From Salegentibacter sediminis (lineage in GTDB: Bacteria; Bacteroidota; Bacteroidia; Flavobacteriales; Flavobacteriaceae): a stretch of 64,000 nt of DNA. The notes under the pieces were generated by a model. That model made no database searches and was not told where the DNA came from. It worked only from the letters and a program-made list of their open reading frames with translations. Below, one piece after another: positions 27,237-35,709 of the stretch. Position numbers and translations under genes: made by a program. The DNA lies in NCBI RefSeq assembly GCF_002078605.1, contig NZ_MSJR01000002.1, positions 248,001-312,000 on the forward strand. The letters run 5' to 3'. The number at the start of each line of letters is the position of its first letter. The stretch's first letter is position 1.

Positions 27237-28628
27237 ATGAAAAACTTTAAACTATTCCTTGGAGGTTTTGCGGTTTTCGCGATGCTTTTCACCTCCTGTA
27301 GTAAGGATGAAACTCCGTTGATCGAGAACGGAGGCGAGAAAGCAACTCTTTCCTTTGGGGCACTTCTTAACGATCTTGTTACCACCAGTAGACAACAGGC
27401 CGATCTCGGTATTCCTGCCTGTGTAGATGATGCTCCGGCTTATGTTGAGGTAATTCTTACCGGAGATGAGAATATTGGAACTGAAGAAGAACCATTGGTA
27501 ATTAATGTTCATCCCACCCCTATTCAAGAAGATGGACAGGATGTATGGTTCACCCAGGAATCTGGGGACCTTGAGTTAACTCCTGGTGATTATGTATTAA
27601 CCTATTTTGCGGTATACAATGAAGGGGGGGATATGATTTGGCTTGCGCCCACTTCCGGGGGAGATCTTGCCGATTTTGTAGATAATCCACTTCCGCTGGA
27701 TATCAGTCTGGGAGCCGGTGTAAAAAAATATGTTGACGTAGAAGTGCTGTGTTTTGATAACCGTATGGTTAATGAATATGGATACCTGTTCTTCGACATA
27801 ATTGGAAAACAAGCCATTGAGTTCTGTATTTTCGGAAACTTCTGTCCTCCTAGTGGAAGACACTATCCTGCTGCCTTTAGTGTAGATGTATGGGTATGGG
27901 AAGATGGAGAAAAAGGTACTCAGCTTTATGATGACCTAAGCAATACCGTAGAATTAAATGACGATGGAGACTGGGCAGGAACCCCATTATGTATGGCCTT
28001 GCCAGACACCAGTGAGGATGATGAATACTATTATGAAATAACACTTTTAAGTTCTGATGCTTATGGAGATGTTACTGAAGAAATAATTAGAGTTGGAAGT
28101 ATTACCGATCAGGAAGTAAAAAGCTTCTTTGATGGGGAAGATAACCTGGATTACTGGCACTTCCGCGAAGGTTGTGAAACCGGGGATGAACCTCCTATTT
28201 TCCAGGATCCAAGAGATGATGCCAAGCATTATAAAGCCTGTTTATATCCTGAAAACGGATCTGAGGTATTTGGTTTTGCTTACTTCAAGTTGGAAGATGA
28301 TATGCTAAGAGCTACTGTTATGGCTACCAACCTTGAAAAAGGTATGCATAAAACACATCCTCAACATATTCATGAGGGTGATAGCTGTGATGATTCCGGA
28401 GGGCCAATCTTTGACTTGAAGGAACAAAACGGAGAATGGCCAAGGGCTCATTCTATGTGGGGATCGCTTAATTATAACAGAGAATTCACTCTAAGCCCCG
28501 CTGAATTAACCGCCTTAGGACAACTGCAAAATAGAACTATCAACATCCATGGAATGACGGTAGACGGGGAATATGTTCCCGGGATACCTGTTGCATGTGG
28601 AGCGATTGATTTACATGAATTTGACTAA
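27237..28628 (+). CDS. Surface lipoprotein 2 of the tandem family, with a CHRD/SOD-like C-terminal domain
   Basis: 463 residues. Signal peptide with lipobox LFTSC and SKDE export signature. Residues about 33-290 are the shared domain (ATLSFGALLNDLVTTSRQQA, LGIPACVDDAPAYVEVILTG, VHPTPIQEDGQDVWFTQES). Instead of TSP3 repeats it carries a C-terminal domain of about 140 residues, ACLYPENGSEVFGFAYFKLE to the end. This part has MATNLEKGMHKTHPQHIHEG and NIHGMTVDGEYVPGIPVACG, a His-rich pattern like CHRD or Cu/Zn-superoxide-dismutase-like domains. The catalytic metal set of SOD is not demonstrable, so enzyme activity is not claimed. A strong terminator follows. Confidence 0.8.
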   Translation: MKNFKLFLGGFAVFAMLFTSCSKDETPLIENGGEKATLSFGALLNDLVTTSRQQADLGIPACVDDAPAYVEVILTGDENIGTEEEPLVINVHPTPIQEDGQDVWFTQESGDLELTPGDYVLTYFAVYNEGGDMIWLAPTSGGDLADFVDNPLPLDISLGAGVKKYVDVEVLCFDNRMVNEYGYLFFDIIGKQAIEFCIFGNFCPPSGRHYPAAFSVDVWVWEDGEKGTQLYDDLSNTVELNDDGDWAGTPLCMALPDTSEDDEYYYEITLLSSDAYGDVTEEIIRVGSITDQEVKSFFDGEDNLDYWHFREGCETGDEPPIFQDPRDDAKHYKACLYPENGSEVFGFAYFKLEDDMLRATVMATNLEKGMHKTHPQHIHEGDSCDDSGGPIFDLKEQNGEWPRAHSMWGSLNYNREFTLSPAELTALGQLQNRTINIHGMTVDGEYVPGIPVACGAIDLHEFD

Positions 28629-28632
28629 AATA

Positions 28633-28667
28633 AAAAAGGGAAAGGTGTAATACGCCTTTCCCTTTTT
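28633..28667 (+). terminator. Terminator after lipoprotein 2
   Basis: AAAAAGGGAAAGG (28633-28645) pairs perfectly with CCTTTCCCTTTTT (28655-28667). Confidence 0.9.
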
Positions 28668-28681
28668 AAATACCAAACACT

Positions 28682-28694
28682 TTAATAACCATTC
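28682..28694 (+). promoter_or_regulatory. TTAATAACCATTC motif before lipoprotein 3
   Basis: One mismatch from the TTATTAACCATTC element of the two preceding genes, here single and only 15 bases from the start codon, just after the upstream terminator. Confidence 0.4.
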
Positions 28695-28709
28695 TTAAAT
28701 ATTTTAATT

Positions 28710-30290
28710 ATGAAAAATTTTAATAAGTACATTGGAGCCATTGCAATAATAGCAATGTTATTTACCTCGTGTAGTAAAGAAGAAACCGATGTTTTACCAG
28801 ATGATGCCAAGGCCACATTATCCTTTGGAACTGTCTTAAATGATCTTGTGGACAACAGCAGACAGCAGGCTAATTTAGGTATTCCTACTTGTGTTGATGA
28901 TGAACCTGCATATGTCGAAATTGTTCTTACCGGAGACGAAAACGTAGGTAGTATGGAAGAACCTTTAGTAGTTAATGTTCACCCCACACCTATCCAGGAA
29001 GATGGGGAAGATGTATGGTTTACTCAGGAGTCCACAGATCTTGAACTGACTCCGGGGGATTATGTCCTTACTTATTTCGCTGTCTTCAATGAAGGCGGAG
29101 ATATGATCTGGCTTGCTCCCACAAGTGGAGGTGATCTAGAGGATTTTGTGGATAATGCGCTGCCTTTGGATATAAGTCTTGGAGCCGGAGTTAAAAAATA
29201 TGTAGATGTTGAGGTTCTTTGTTTTGATGACCGCATGGTTAACGAATATGGATACCTGTTCTTTGACATTATTGGAAAAGAGGCTTTTGAATTCTGTGTG
29301 TTTGCCAATTATTGCGATGAAAATGGAAGACATTATCCTGCCTACTACTCATTTGAAGTATATATGGGAACCGATGACAGCGGGGATTTACTATATAATG
29401 AATTATTATATCCTGTACCTAATACAGATGGTGAAGATCCATCAGTAGCACCATTATGTTTTGCGCTACCTAATCCAACTGATCTGGGTGGTGATGTGCC
29501 TTATATCTACTGGAGAGCTACTTTGGAAGATTGGGATGATGTTTATGGGGAAGCTCCGGATATTGTTCTTGATGGTACCTTAACCCGAAACGCTATAATG
29601 TCGCTCTTAAATGATGATGGTACAACTTCCGAGTATGCTCACTTGAGATTCGGATGTGAGGATGATAATGGTGGAGGTGATGAATGTGATTTAACTGATC
29701 CGGAAGCTGATTGTGATAATGACGGTGTGCTGAATGGAGTTGACGATTGTCCTGAAACTCCTGGTACAGTGGCAACAGATGGTTGTCCTGATGGTGATGG
29801 CGATGGAATAAGAGACAGTCTGGATAACTGTCCTGAATTAGCTAATCCAGACCAGGAACCAGATGCCGATTGTGATGGTATTATTGATGCTGATGAAGCT
29901 GAAGGTTGTGTTAATAATCCAGATCCAAACTGTGGAGCAGTGGTGGTAGTTCCTTGTTTACCAGATCCTGATACTTCAAGTAACTGTGAGACTACAAGCT
30001 TTAATGTGGATAATGTGAGTGATGAATTTCCTTACGAATTTCTTGTTGATGGTACTGTAGTAGGAAATGTAGGAGTAAGTGTTGATGCTAACGGGGATGT
30101 AATTATTGAAATTACCATGAATATATCTAATGATGCTTACTTAGTTGATGAGACCGAAGTTATTATTGGAGACTATATAGAATGTTTCGATTTCGAGAAT
30201 GTAGGCACTGCGACAATGACTATCGAGGGCGATTACTCTTTAGGATTTGATTTGGATATGCGGGTAAATGTTTGCCCGGCGATAAATTAA
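28710..30290 (+). CDS. Surface lipoprotein 3 of the tandem family, with thrombospondin type-3 repeats
   Basis: 526 residues. Signal peptide with lipobox LFTSC followed by SKEE. The shared domain covers about residues 33-290 and is closest to lipoprotein 2 in its first half (LGIPTCVDDEPAYVEIVLTG, VHPTPIQEDGEDVWFTQES) but to lipoprotein 1 in the part with FCVFANYCDENGRHYP. TSP3-like acidic repeats follow at about 335-400 (CDNDGVLNGVDDCPETPG, DGDGDGIRDSLDNCPELANP). A Cys-containing beta-rich C-terminal domain of about 110 residues completes the protein; I do not recognise it. It is likely surface-exposed and calcium-binding; its role is unknown. Confidence 0.8.
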   Translation: MKNFNKYIGAIAIIAMLFTSCSKEETDVLPDDAKATLSFGTVLNDLVDNSRQQANLGIPTCVDDEPAYVEIVLTGDENVGSMEEPLVVNVHPTPIQEDGEDVWFTQESTDLELTPGDYVLTYFAVFNEGGDMIWLAPTSGGDLEDFVDNALPLDISLGAGVKKYVDVEVLCFDDRMVNEYGYLFFDIIGKEAFEFCVFANYCDENGRHYPAYYSFEVYMGTDDSGDLLYNELLYPVPNTDGEDPSVAPLCFALPNPTDLGGDVPYIYWRATLEDWDDVYGEAPDIVLDGTLTRNAIMSLLNDDGTTSEYAHLRFGCEDDNGGGDECDLTDPEADCDNDGVLNGVDDCPETPGTVATDGCPDGDGDGIRDSLDNCPELANPDQEPDADCDGIIDADEAEGCVNNPDPNCGAVVVVPCLPDPDTSSNCETTSFNVDNVSDEFPYEFLVDGTVVGNVGVSVDANGDVIIEITMNISNDAYLVDETEVIIGDYIECFDFENVGTATMTIEGDYSLGFDLDMRVNVCPAIN

Positions 30291-30303
30291 ATTCACGTAA
30301 CAT

Positions 30304-30356
30304 ACTAACCAGTTATTGATTAACCGGGGGGTGACTAATATACTGGTTAGTTTTTT
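30304..30356 (+). terminator. Terminator after lipoprotein 3
   Basis: ACTAACCAGT (30304-30313) pairs with ACTGGTTAGT (30342-30351), followed by a T run; the loop is 28 bases. Confidence 0.7.
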
Positions 30357-30387
30357 ATTATCATCCTTTAGGTTGGTAGTAAAAGAG

Positions 30388-30417
30388 GCTGTTCGGATTT
30401 TCCGAACAGCTTTTTTT
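30388..30417 (+). terminator. Second terminator after lipoprotein 3
   Basis: GCTGTTCGGA-ttt-TCCGAACAGC (30388-30410) followed by seven T: a compact, strong intrinsic terminator. Confidence 0.9.
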
Positions 30418-30747
30418 GTTAAAATTATCAAAAAGTTCTATTAAAATGCAGGGTTTAGTATGTTAGTAGGGTCTAATCCAGAGGATTACATTTTTTATCA
30501 AATAATTTTTGTTTATAAACATTTCATTTTCAGTGAGTTTTATAAAAAGAATCATAAGAAAAGATAGGGAACAAGCCGGCCCCAGGATAACCAATTATCT
30601 TGCTCATTATTTTTTTTGTAGGAAACTGACTGTTAATTAATTAGAGGCTTTATTGATAAAAATTTTTGGAATAACCTTTGTAAAACCTGGGTGAGTAAAT
30701 TTTAACTAAAATATTATAATTTAAAATTTAGGTAAAAAACCCTACTT

Positions 30748-31773
30748 ATGAGAAAAAGCAAATTTATGTTACTATCGGTTCTAACGATTCTGGCCTGTAG
30801 TAAAGATCCAATTAATGAAACGGAAGAAGCAGAAACGCAAACAGGGACCAACGAAGTTGGGGAATCACTTACAGAGATAGCCTATCCCGATAATGTTGGC
30901 CCCGTATCGGAGATTTATTATACCGGACAAAAAATTCCGGTCGAGAAACACGGTAAGGATTACGTTTATCAGGGGGATATAATGATTCCTGCCCATTTAG
31001 CCAGTTCAGAGCCCCAAAAACTGGTTTATGAAAAAGGCGAAAAAATTGATTTTAAAAGTGTAGGCCGTACCAATGGTTTATGGCCAGATAATAAAGTTTA
31101 TTACGCCATTGACGGAAGCTTACCTAATAAAGACAGGGTTTATGATGCCTTGAAGCATTGGGAGGCTAACACCAACATGGAATTTATAGAAAGATCAGGA
31201 CAGTCAAATTATATATACTTCACTTCCGGATCAGGATGTTCTTCTTATGTTGGAATGATTGGGGGGAAACAAAATATCACCCTTTCCAGCAGCTGTTCTA
31301 CCGGGAATACCATTCACGAGATTGGGCATGCGGTAGGCCTTTGGCACGAGCAAAGTCGGGCTGACAGGAATAACTATATTACCGTACATTATGATAATGT
31401 AAAAAGTGGAACAGAGCATAATTTTCATACCTACGATGAAGGTGGATTTGATGGAGATGAGTATACTTCCAGCCTGGATCTTGGGTCTATAATGATGTAT
31501 GGTTCTTATTCTTTTTCAAAAAATGGAGAGCCAACCATAACAAGGACGGATGGGAGCACCTATAATGTACAACGAACTCAATTGTCCAGTGGGGACAAGA
31601 AAGGGATAGCGGCAATGTATCCTGGAGGTACAACTGCTCCTACTTATGAAAACGGAGAATACTATACTATAAATGGAGTGACGGTTCTCCGAATGTATGA
31701 TAAATGGTATCTGAAAACCCAGTTTGGTTGGAGACAATTAAATTTAATAGATGGCGTTTGGTACTGGGCGTAA
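30748..31773 (+). CDS. Astacin-like (M12A) zinc metalloprotease lipoprotein
   Basis: 341 residues. The N-terminus FMLLSVLTILACSKDPINE is a lipoprotein signal with SKD after the Cys, predicting surface export. The protease domain (about residues 110-290) contains HEIGHAVGLWHEQSRADRN, the full astacin zinc signature HExxHxxGxxHExxR, and the Met-turn SIMMYGSYSFS. A Cys pair (SGCSSYVGMI and SSSCSTG) may form a disulfide. The last 45 residues (GEYYTINGVTVLRMYDKWYL) look like a small beta accessory domain. Relatives include flavastacin. It probably digests extracellular protein; substrate unknown. Confidence 0.92.
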   Translation: MRKSKFMLLSVLTILACSKDPINETEEAETQTGTNEVGESLTEIAYPDNVGPVSEIYYTGQKIPVEKHGKDYVYQGDIMIPAHLASSEPQKLVYEKGEKIDFKSVGRTNGLWPDNKVYYAIDGSLPNKDRVYDALKHWEANTNMEFIERSGQSNYIYFTSGSGCSSYVGMIGGKQNITLSSSCSTGNTIHEIGHAVGLWHEQSRADRNNYITVHYDNVKSGTEHNFHTYDEGGFDGDEYTSSLDLGSIMMYGSYSFSKNGEPTITRTDGSTYNVQRTQLSSGDKKGIAAMYPGGTTAPTYENGEYYTINGVTVLRMYDKWYLKTQFGWRQLNLIDGVWYWA

Positions 31774-31795
31774 GCTTAGAACAAAAATCATTAGC

Positions 31796-31827
31796 AAAAA
31801 AGCCCGGAAATTTCCGGGCTTTTTTTA
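31796..31827 (+). terminator. Terminator after the astacin-like gene
   Basis: Perfect palindrome AGCCCGGAAATTTCCGGGCT (31801-31820) with A run before and T run after, so usable in both directions. Confidence 0.9.
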
Positions 31828-31963
31828 TGCTAACATTTTTTGGAATTTAAAATGGGGAATCCCGTTCCACACAAAACTGTGTTAAAATTCCCCAAAAAAA
31901 ATACTAAGAAAATCAGAACTGAAAAATGGCCGAAAAAAAAATGTAAAAAATACAGGAAATCAC

Positions 31964-32554
31964 TTAAGTTTTTAATTGGTTTATTTCCTTTTGAGTGAAA
32001 TCAACCAGGTCAGGGAAAAACTCCTCGAATTCATTTTCAAAATCCTGGTAATGCAACCTTAAATCTTTTACAGAATGATGTAGTTGGGAGGTAAAACTTG
32101 TCCGTCGGCTCATTTGCGCCAAAATTCTCTCTACACCCTCCAGGCTTCGGTATTGAAAAAACCAATCATCCTCCACCATAAAAGGGTAGAAATTCTGAAC
32201 CCTTGACGGAAGAAACGCCCAATTTTCTTTCAATAAATCATAAAATTTATAAGTATAGGAGCTTAGAGATTCTTCTGAAAACTTTTTCCAGTTTGCTGCC
32301 AGAAAATGATCATAAAATACATCTACAATAACTCCGCTATAATGACGAAATCGGGGAAAAAGCCTTTTTCGGCTTTTGGCAAAAACCGGATGCACATCGG
32401 TATAAGTATCTATAGCCCTGTGCAGAATAATTCCCTGTTGAATCCTACCGGGATATTTCAGAAAATCTTTCCCTTTCACAGAATCTGCGATAAAGTTTCC
32501 GATTTTCAATTCATTATCCTCTCCAGAGAGATATATATGGGCCAGGTAATTCAT
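31964..32554 (-). CDS. Acyl carrier protein phosphodiesterase (AcpH/DUF479 family)
   Basis: 196 residues, cytoplasmic. Start MNYLAHIYLSGEDNELKIGN is the AcpH signature, followed by GIILHRAIDTYTDVHPVF and GVIVDVFYDHFLAANW, which contribute the conserved His/Asp metal site of this HD-like fold. E. coli AcpH removes 4'-phosphopantetheine from holo-acyl carrier protein; many homologues in Bacteroidota are annotated only by family, so the substrate is inferred. The gene is divergent from glmM. Confidence 0.88.
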   Translation of the reverse strand: MNYLAHIYLSGEDNELKIGNFIADSVKGKDFLKYPGRIQQGIILHRAIDTYTDVHPVFAKSRKRLFPRFRHYSGVIVDVFYDHFLAANWKKFSEESLSSYTYKFYDLLKENWAFLPSRVQNFYPFMVEDDWFFQYRSLEGVERILAQMSRRTSFTSQLHHSVKDLRLHYQDFENEFEEFFPDLVDFTQKEINQLKT

Positions 32555-32604
32555 TGAAGAAAGTTAGTGATTTCTGGGTTCTTCCTGTTTAATTTGTGTT
32601 AAGT

Positions 32605-32637
32605 TTTGTCTGATACTTCCCGTGACTTGTATATTTG
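32605..32637 (+). promoter_or_regulatory. Sigma-A-type promoter of glmM
   Basis: TTTG (32605-32608), 21-base spacer, TATATTTG (32630-32637): an almost ideal Bacteroidota promoter, ending 34 bases before the glmM start. Confidence 0.7.
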
Positions 32638-32671
32638 TTAAAATTTCATTTTACAAAATCAATATATATTT

Positions 32672-34057
32672 ATGAGTTTAATAAAATCTATTTCCGGAAT
32701 TCGGGGAACAATTGGTGGCAAAACCGGTGAAAACCTTACCCCATTGGATGCCGTGAAATTTGCTGCTGCTTATGGTTCCTGGCTGAAGAACTTTTCAGAT
32801 AAAGAAAAATTAAAGGTGGTAGTGGGAAGAGACGCCCGTATTTCAGGGAAAATGATCCAGGAGTTAACCATGAACACCCTTACCGGTCTCGGTATAGATG
32901 TGATTGACCTTGGCCTGTCTACGACCCCTACTGTAGAGATTGCAGTGCCACTGGAAAAAGCCGATGGTGGTATCATCCTAACCGCCAGCCATAATCCCAA
33001 ACAGTGGAATGCCCTTAAGTTGCTAAATTCCAAAGGAGAGTTTTTGGACGGAGAAGAAGGAGCAAAGATCCTTGGTATTGCGGAGTCTGAAGATTTTAAT
33101 TTTTCTGAGGTTGATGAGCTTGGTAAAATTACTCTCAAAGAGAACTATATGGATACTCATATAGAGGAGGTCCTTAAACTAACGCTCGTTGAAGTCGAGA
33201 AGATTAAAAAAGCTGGTTTTAAAGTCGTTGTAGACGGGGTAAATTCCACCGGGGGAATTGTCATCCCGGCATTACTAAAAAAACTCGGCGTGGAAGTGGT
33301 AGAGCTGTATTGTGAACCCAACGGTCACTTTCCGCATAATCCGGAACCTTTAAAAGAGCATCTCCAGGACATCTCTGATCTGGTGGTTAAGGAAAAGGCC
33401 GATATGGGAATCGTTGTAGACCCTGATGTTGACAGGTTGGCAATTATTGATGAAAATGGCCAAATGTTTGGCGAAGAATATACCCTGGTAGCCTGTGCAG
33501 ATTATGTACTCTCAAAAACTCCGGGTGACACCGTAAGCAACCTTTCGTCTTCCCGGGCCCTAAGTGACGTGACCAACAAATACAATGGGAATTACAAGGC
33601 CAGCGCAGTAGGAGAAGTGAATGTGGTGAAGTTGATGAAAGACAGCAATGCCGTTATTGGAGGTGAAGGTAATGGCGGAATCATCTATCCTGAATCCCAC
33701 TACGGGAGGGATAGTCTGGTTGGGGTGGCATTATTCCTAAGTCTTCTCGCTGAACGAAAGCAGAAGGTTTCAGAATTGAGAAAAGAATATCCCGCTTATT
33801 TTATGAGTAAAAATAAGATTCAATTAACCCCTGATCTTGATGTAGATGGAATCCTGAAGGCAGTTGAGCAAAGACATCGGGAAGAAAAAGTGTCTACCGT
33901 AGATGGAGTGAAAATAGATTTTCCTGAAAACTGGGTTCATCTTAGAAAATCTAATACCGAACCTATAATTCGAATTTATACCGAGGCAAAATCTCAAGAA
34001 GAAGCCGATGATCTTGCCCAAAAGATGATTGCAGAAATCAAATCTATTATAGCTTAG
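32672..34057 (+). CDS. glmM: Phosphoglucosamine mutase
   Basis: Converts glucosamine 6-phosphate to glucosamine 1-phosphate for UDP-GlcNAc, peptidoglycan and lipopolysaccharide synthesis. The 461 residues have the phosphohexomutase motifs in order: SISGIRGTIGGKTG, TASHNPKQWNALKLL (phospho-Ser loop), VVDPDVDRLAIIDENG (magnesium loop), GGEGNGGIIYPESHYGRD (sugar-specificity loop) and RKSNTEPIIRIYTEA (phosphate-binding loop). Phosphomannomutase/phosphoglucomutase is the alternative; the EGNGG loop and the length fit the GlmM group usual in Bacteroidota. The 3' end overlaps the convergent acyltransferase gene by 4 bases. Confidence 0.9.
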   Translation: MSLIKSISGIRGTIGGKTGENLTPLDAVKFAAAYGSWLKNFSDKEKLKVVVGRDARISGKMIQELTMNTLTGLGIDVIDLGLSTTPTVEIAVPLEKADGGIILTASHNPKQWNALKLLNSKGEFLDGEEGAKILGIAESEDFNFSEVDELGKITLKENYMDTHIEEVLKLTLVEVEKIKKAGFKVVVDGVNSTGGIVIPALLKKLGVEVVELYCEPNGHFPHNPEPLKEHLQDISDLVVKEKADMGIVVDPDVDRLAIIDENGQMFGEEYTLVACADYVLSKTPGDTVSNLSSSRALSDVTNKYNGNYKASAVGEVNVVKLMKDSNAVIGGEGNGGIIYPESHYGRDSLVGVALFLSLLAERKQKVSELRKEYPAYFMSKNKIQLTPDLDVDGILKAVEQRHREEKVSTVDGVKIDFPENWVHLRKSNTEPIIRIYTEAKSQEEADDLAQKMIAEIKSIIA

Positions 34058-34959
34058 TCTATAACAATAGAGTCATTAGTTATGGGCCTGTGACGGTGCT
34101 TCCACCGTTTATGGGTCCATAAATAATACTGAGGGTCATTGTTAATCTGGCGTTCCAGTAATTTGATATATTCTTTAGTAATAGCAAATTCTGGTTCCTG
34201 CTTGGGATTATCAGAAATATTGATTAAAGTGGCAGCATAATGACCCCGTTTCACTTTTTCAACATTTAAATAAACTACAGCCATATCCAGTTTTCGGGCC
34301 AGAACCTCAGAGCCTATGAACACGGGCACCTTAATACCCATAAAATCTATCCAATGGGTTTTTTTAAAGCGTTTGGGAGATTGATCGGCAATCATGGCAT
34401 AGATACCACGTTGGCCGGCTTTTTCCAAGGCGGTAATTTGTGCAGTTGCCTCAATTGTGGGAATTAATACTCCGTCAAATTTCCCACGAATATCTCTGGC
34501 CAATTTATCAAAATAAGGGTTTTTTACTTTCTTATATATTCCGAAAGCCTTATAGTCTATGCCGTGGAGTTGTAGGGCGATTAACCATTCATAACTCGCA
34601 TAATGCCCGCACATCGCGACAATACTTTTATCAAGTTGCTTCAACCTTTCAAATTCCTCAGGATTGGTAAAAACAAATCGTTTTTTTAATTCTTCATTAG
34701 TAATGGAAATACTTTTTATCATCTCCAAAAAAATATCACACATATGGCGATAGAATTTCTTCTGAAAAGACTTCTTTTCTTCGGTAGATTTATCAGGAAA
34801 TACCAGGTCGAGATTTTCTTTTACGGTTTTTCTTCGGTATCCAATAAGGTGATATACCAATACAAAAACCATATCAGAAACCAGGTAAAATAACCGGAAA
34901 GGTAGTATAGAAATAAACCAGAGCAGGGGGTAGGTCAACCAGAAAACCAGGCGATGCAT
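34054..34959 (-). CDS. LpxL/HtrB-like lipid A acyltransferase family protein
   Basis: 301 residues with an N-terminal membrane anchor (LVFWLTYPLLWFISILPFRL) and the cytoplasmic-face acyltransferase domain. The catalytic HX4E motif is in VAMCGHYASYEWLIALQLHG. Further family positions are YKKVKNPYFDKLARDIRGKF, ADQSPKRFKKTHWIDFMG and QYYLWTHKRWKHR. The family transfers acyl chains onto lipid A precursors or related lipids in the inner membrane. The exact acceptor cannot be deduced. It is divergent from the rhomboid gene with a shared promoter core. Confidence 0.9.
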   Translation of the reverse strand: MHRLVFWLTYPLLWFISILPFRLFYLVSDMVFVLVYHLIGYRRKTVKENLDLVFPDKSTEEKKSFQKKFYRHMCDIFLEMIKSISITNEELKKRFVFTNPEEFERLKQLDKSIVAMCGHYASYEWLIALQLHGIDYKAFGIYKKVKNPYFDKLARDIRGKFDGVLIPTIEATAQITALEKAGQRGIYAMIADQSPKRFKKTHWIDFMGIKVPVFIGSEVLARKLDMAVVYLNVEKVKRGHYAATLINISDNPKQEPEFAITKEYIKLLERQINNDPQYYLWTHKRWKHRHRPITNDSIVID

Positions 34960-34973
34960 AAGACAAGTTTCAG

Positions 34974-34992
34974 CAAATATATGGTATATTTG
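34974..34992. promoter_or_regulatory. Back-to-back -7 boxes of the acyltransferase and rhomboid genes
   Basis: CAAATATA-TGG-TATATTTG is a 19-base perfect palindrome in which each arm is a TAnnTTTG box, one per strand (34981-34974 minus, 34992 end plus). They lie 14 and 20 bases before the start codons of the two divergent genes. Clean -33 elements are not visible. Confidence 0.55.
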
Positions 34993-35012
34993 ACATTAAA
35001 TTAAATCCAATT

Positions 35013-35660
35013 ATGGGGGAATTAAACCTTGTTACCATTATCATTATTGCCGCGAATGTTCTTATCTCTTTTAAGGGTTTTAATGATGATTCATTCTTTC
35101 AAAAATTTAAATTCAATATAGCTGATCTAAAAAGGGGCGCGAAATATCAGGTCTTCACCTCTGGTTTTTTGCATGTGGATACAACACATTTGTTTGTAAA
35201 TATGCTTACACTCTATTTTTTTGCCAATGTGGTGATTTATGGAATCGGTTCCGTTGGGTTTTTAATTGTTTACCTGGTGAGCTTAATATTAGGGAATTTA
35301 CTTTCCTATTTCTTTCATAAAGACGAGCCGCATTACACAGCCGTAGGTGCCAGTGGTGCTGTTATGGGAGTGCTCTATTCGGCGATACTCCTGCAACCCG
35401 ATATGATGCTTGGTTTGTTTTTTATTATTCCTGTGCCGGCCTATATCTTCGGAATAGGTTATCTTTTATATACTATTTACGGAATGAAAAAAAGATTGGG
35501 CAATATTGGCCACGATGCACATTTTGGCGGAGCTGTAGGAGGATATGTGTTAACCCTTATCCTTGCTCCCTGGGTTATGGAGAACCACCTGCTCATGGTT
35601 ATCCTGTTAGCAATTCCTATTGTAGTCTTATTTGTGCTGCAGAAAATGGGAAAACTGTAA
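35013..35660 (+). CDS. Rhomboid family intramembrane serine protease
   Basis: 215 residues, about six transmembrane helices. SGFLHVDTTHLFVNMLTLYF provides the conserved His and Asn of the oxyanion region, TAVGASGAVMGVLYS holds the GxSG nucleophile, and GHDAHFGGAVGGY supplies the catalytic His. All catalytic residues are present, so it should be an active inner-membrane protease cleaving within or near transmembrane segments. Substrate unknown. Confidence 0.93.
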   Translation: MGELNLVTIIIIAANVLISFKGFNDDSFFQKFKFNIADLKRGAKYQVFTSGFLHVDTTHLFVNMLTLYFFANVVIYGIGSVGFLIVYLVSLILGNLLSYFFHKDEPHYTAVGASGAVMGVLYSAILLQPDMMLGLFFIIPVPAYIFGIGYLLYTIYGMKKRLGNIGHDAHFGGAVGGYVLTLILAPWVMENHLLMVILLAIPIVVLFVLQKMGKL

Positions 35661-35709
35661 TTTGGTACTTTTCTTGTTCCTAAAGGTGTAAATCTAATCT
35701 TATATAATT

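Larger units (their letters stand above)
30291..30747. other. Long gap between lipoprotein 3 and the astacin-like gene
   Basis: 457 bases. The first 130 hold two terminators. The rest (about 30420-30747) is very AT-rich, with no coding frame and no RNA gene that I can recognise. It presumably contains the promoter of the astacin-like gene, but no clean TAnnTTTG box is visible (the nearest, TAACCTTTG around 30673, has a 3-base spacer). Confidence 0.5.

Noticed and set aside
27237-28628. Lipoprotein 2 as an active Cu/Zn superoxide dismutase
   Set aside because: Only the HIH-type pattern is seen; the full set of copper and zinc ligands and the disulfide of the enzyme cannot be shown, so only a SOD/CHRD-like fold is suggested.
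30420-30747. Possible small RNA before the astacin-like gene
   Set aside because: The region is AT-rich without a stable fold or promoter-terminator pair of its own; the terminators at its left belong to the lipoprotein gene.
31850-31920. GGGGAAT/ATTCCCC inverted pair as a terminator for the acpH-like gene
   Set aside because: The loop is long and the T tract on the relevant strand is weak; it was not strong enough to list.
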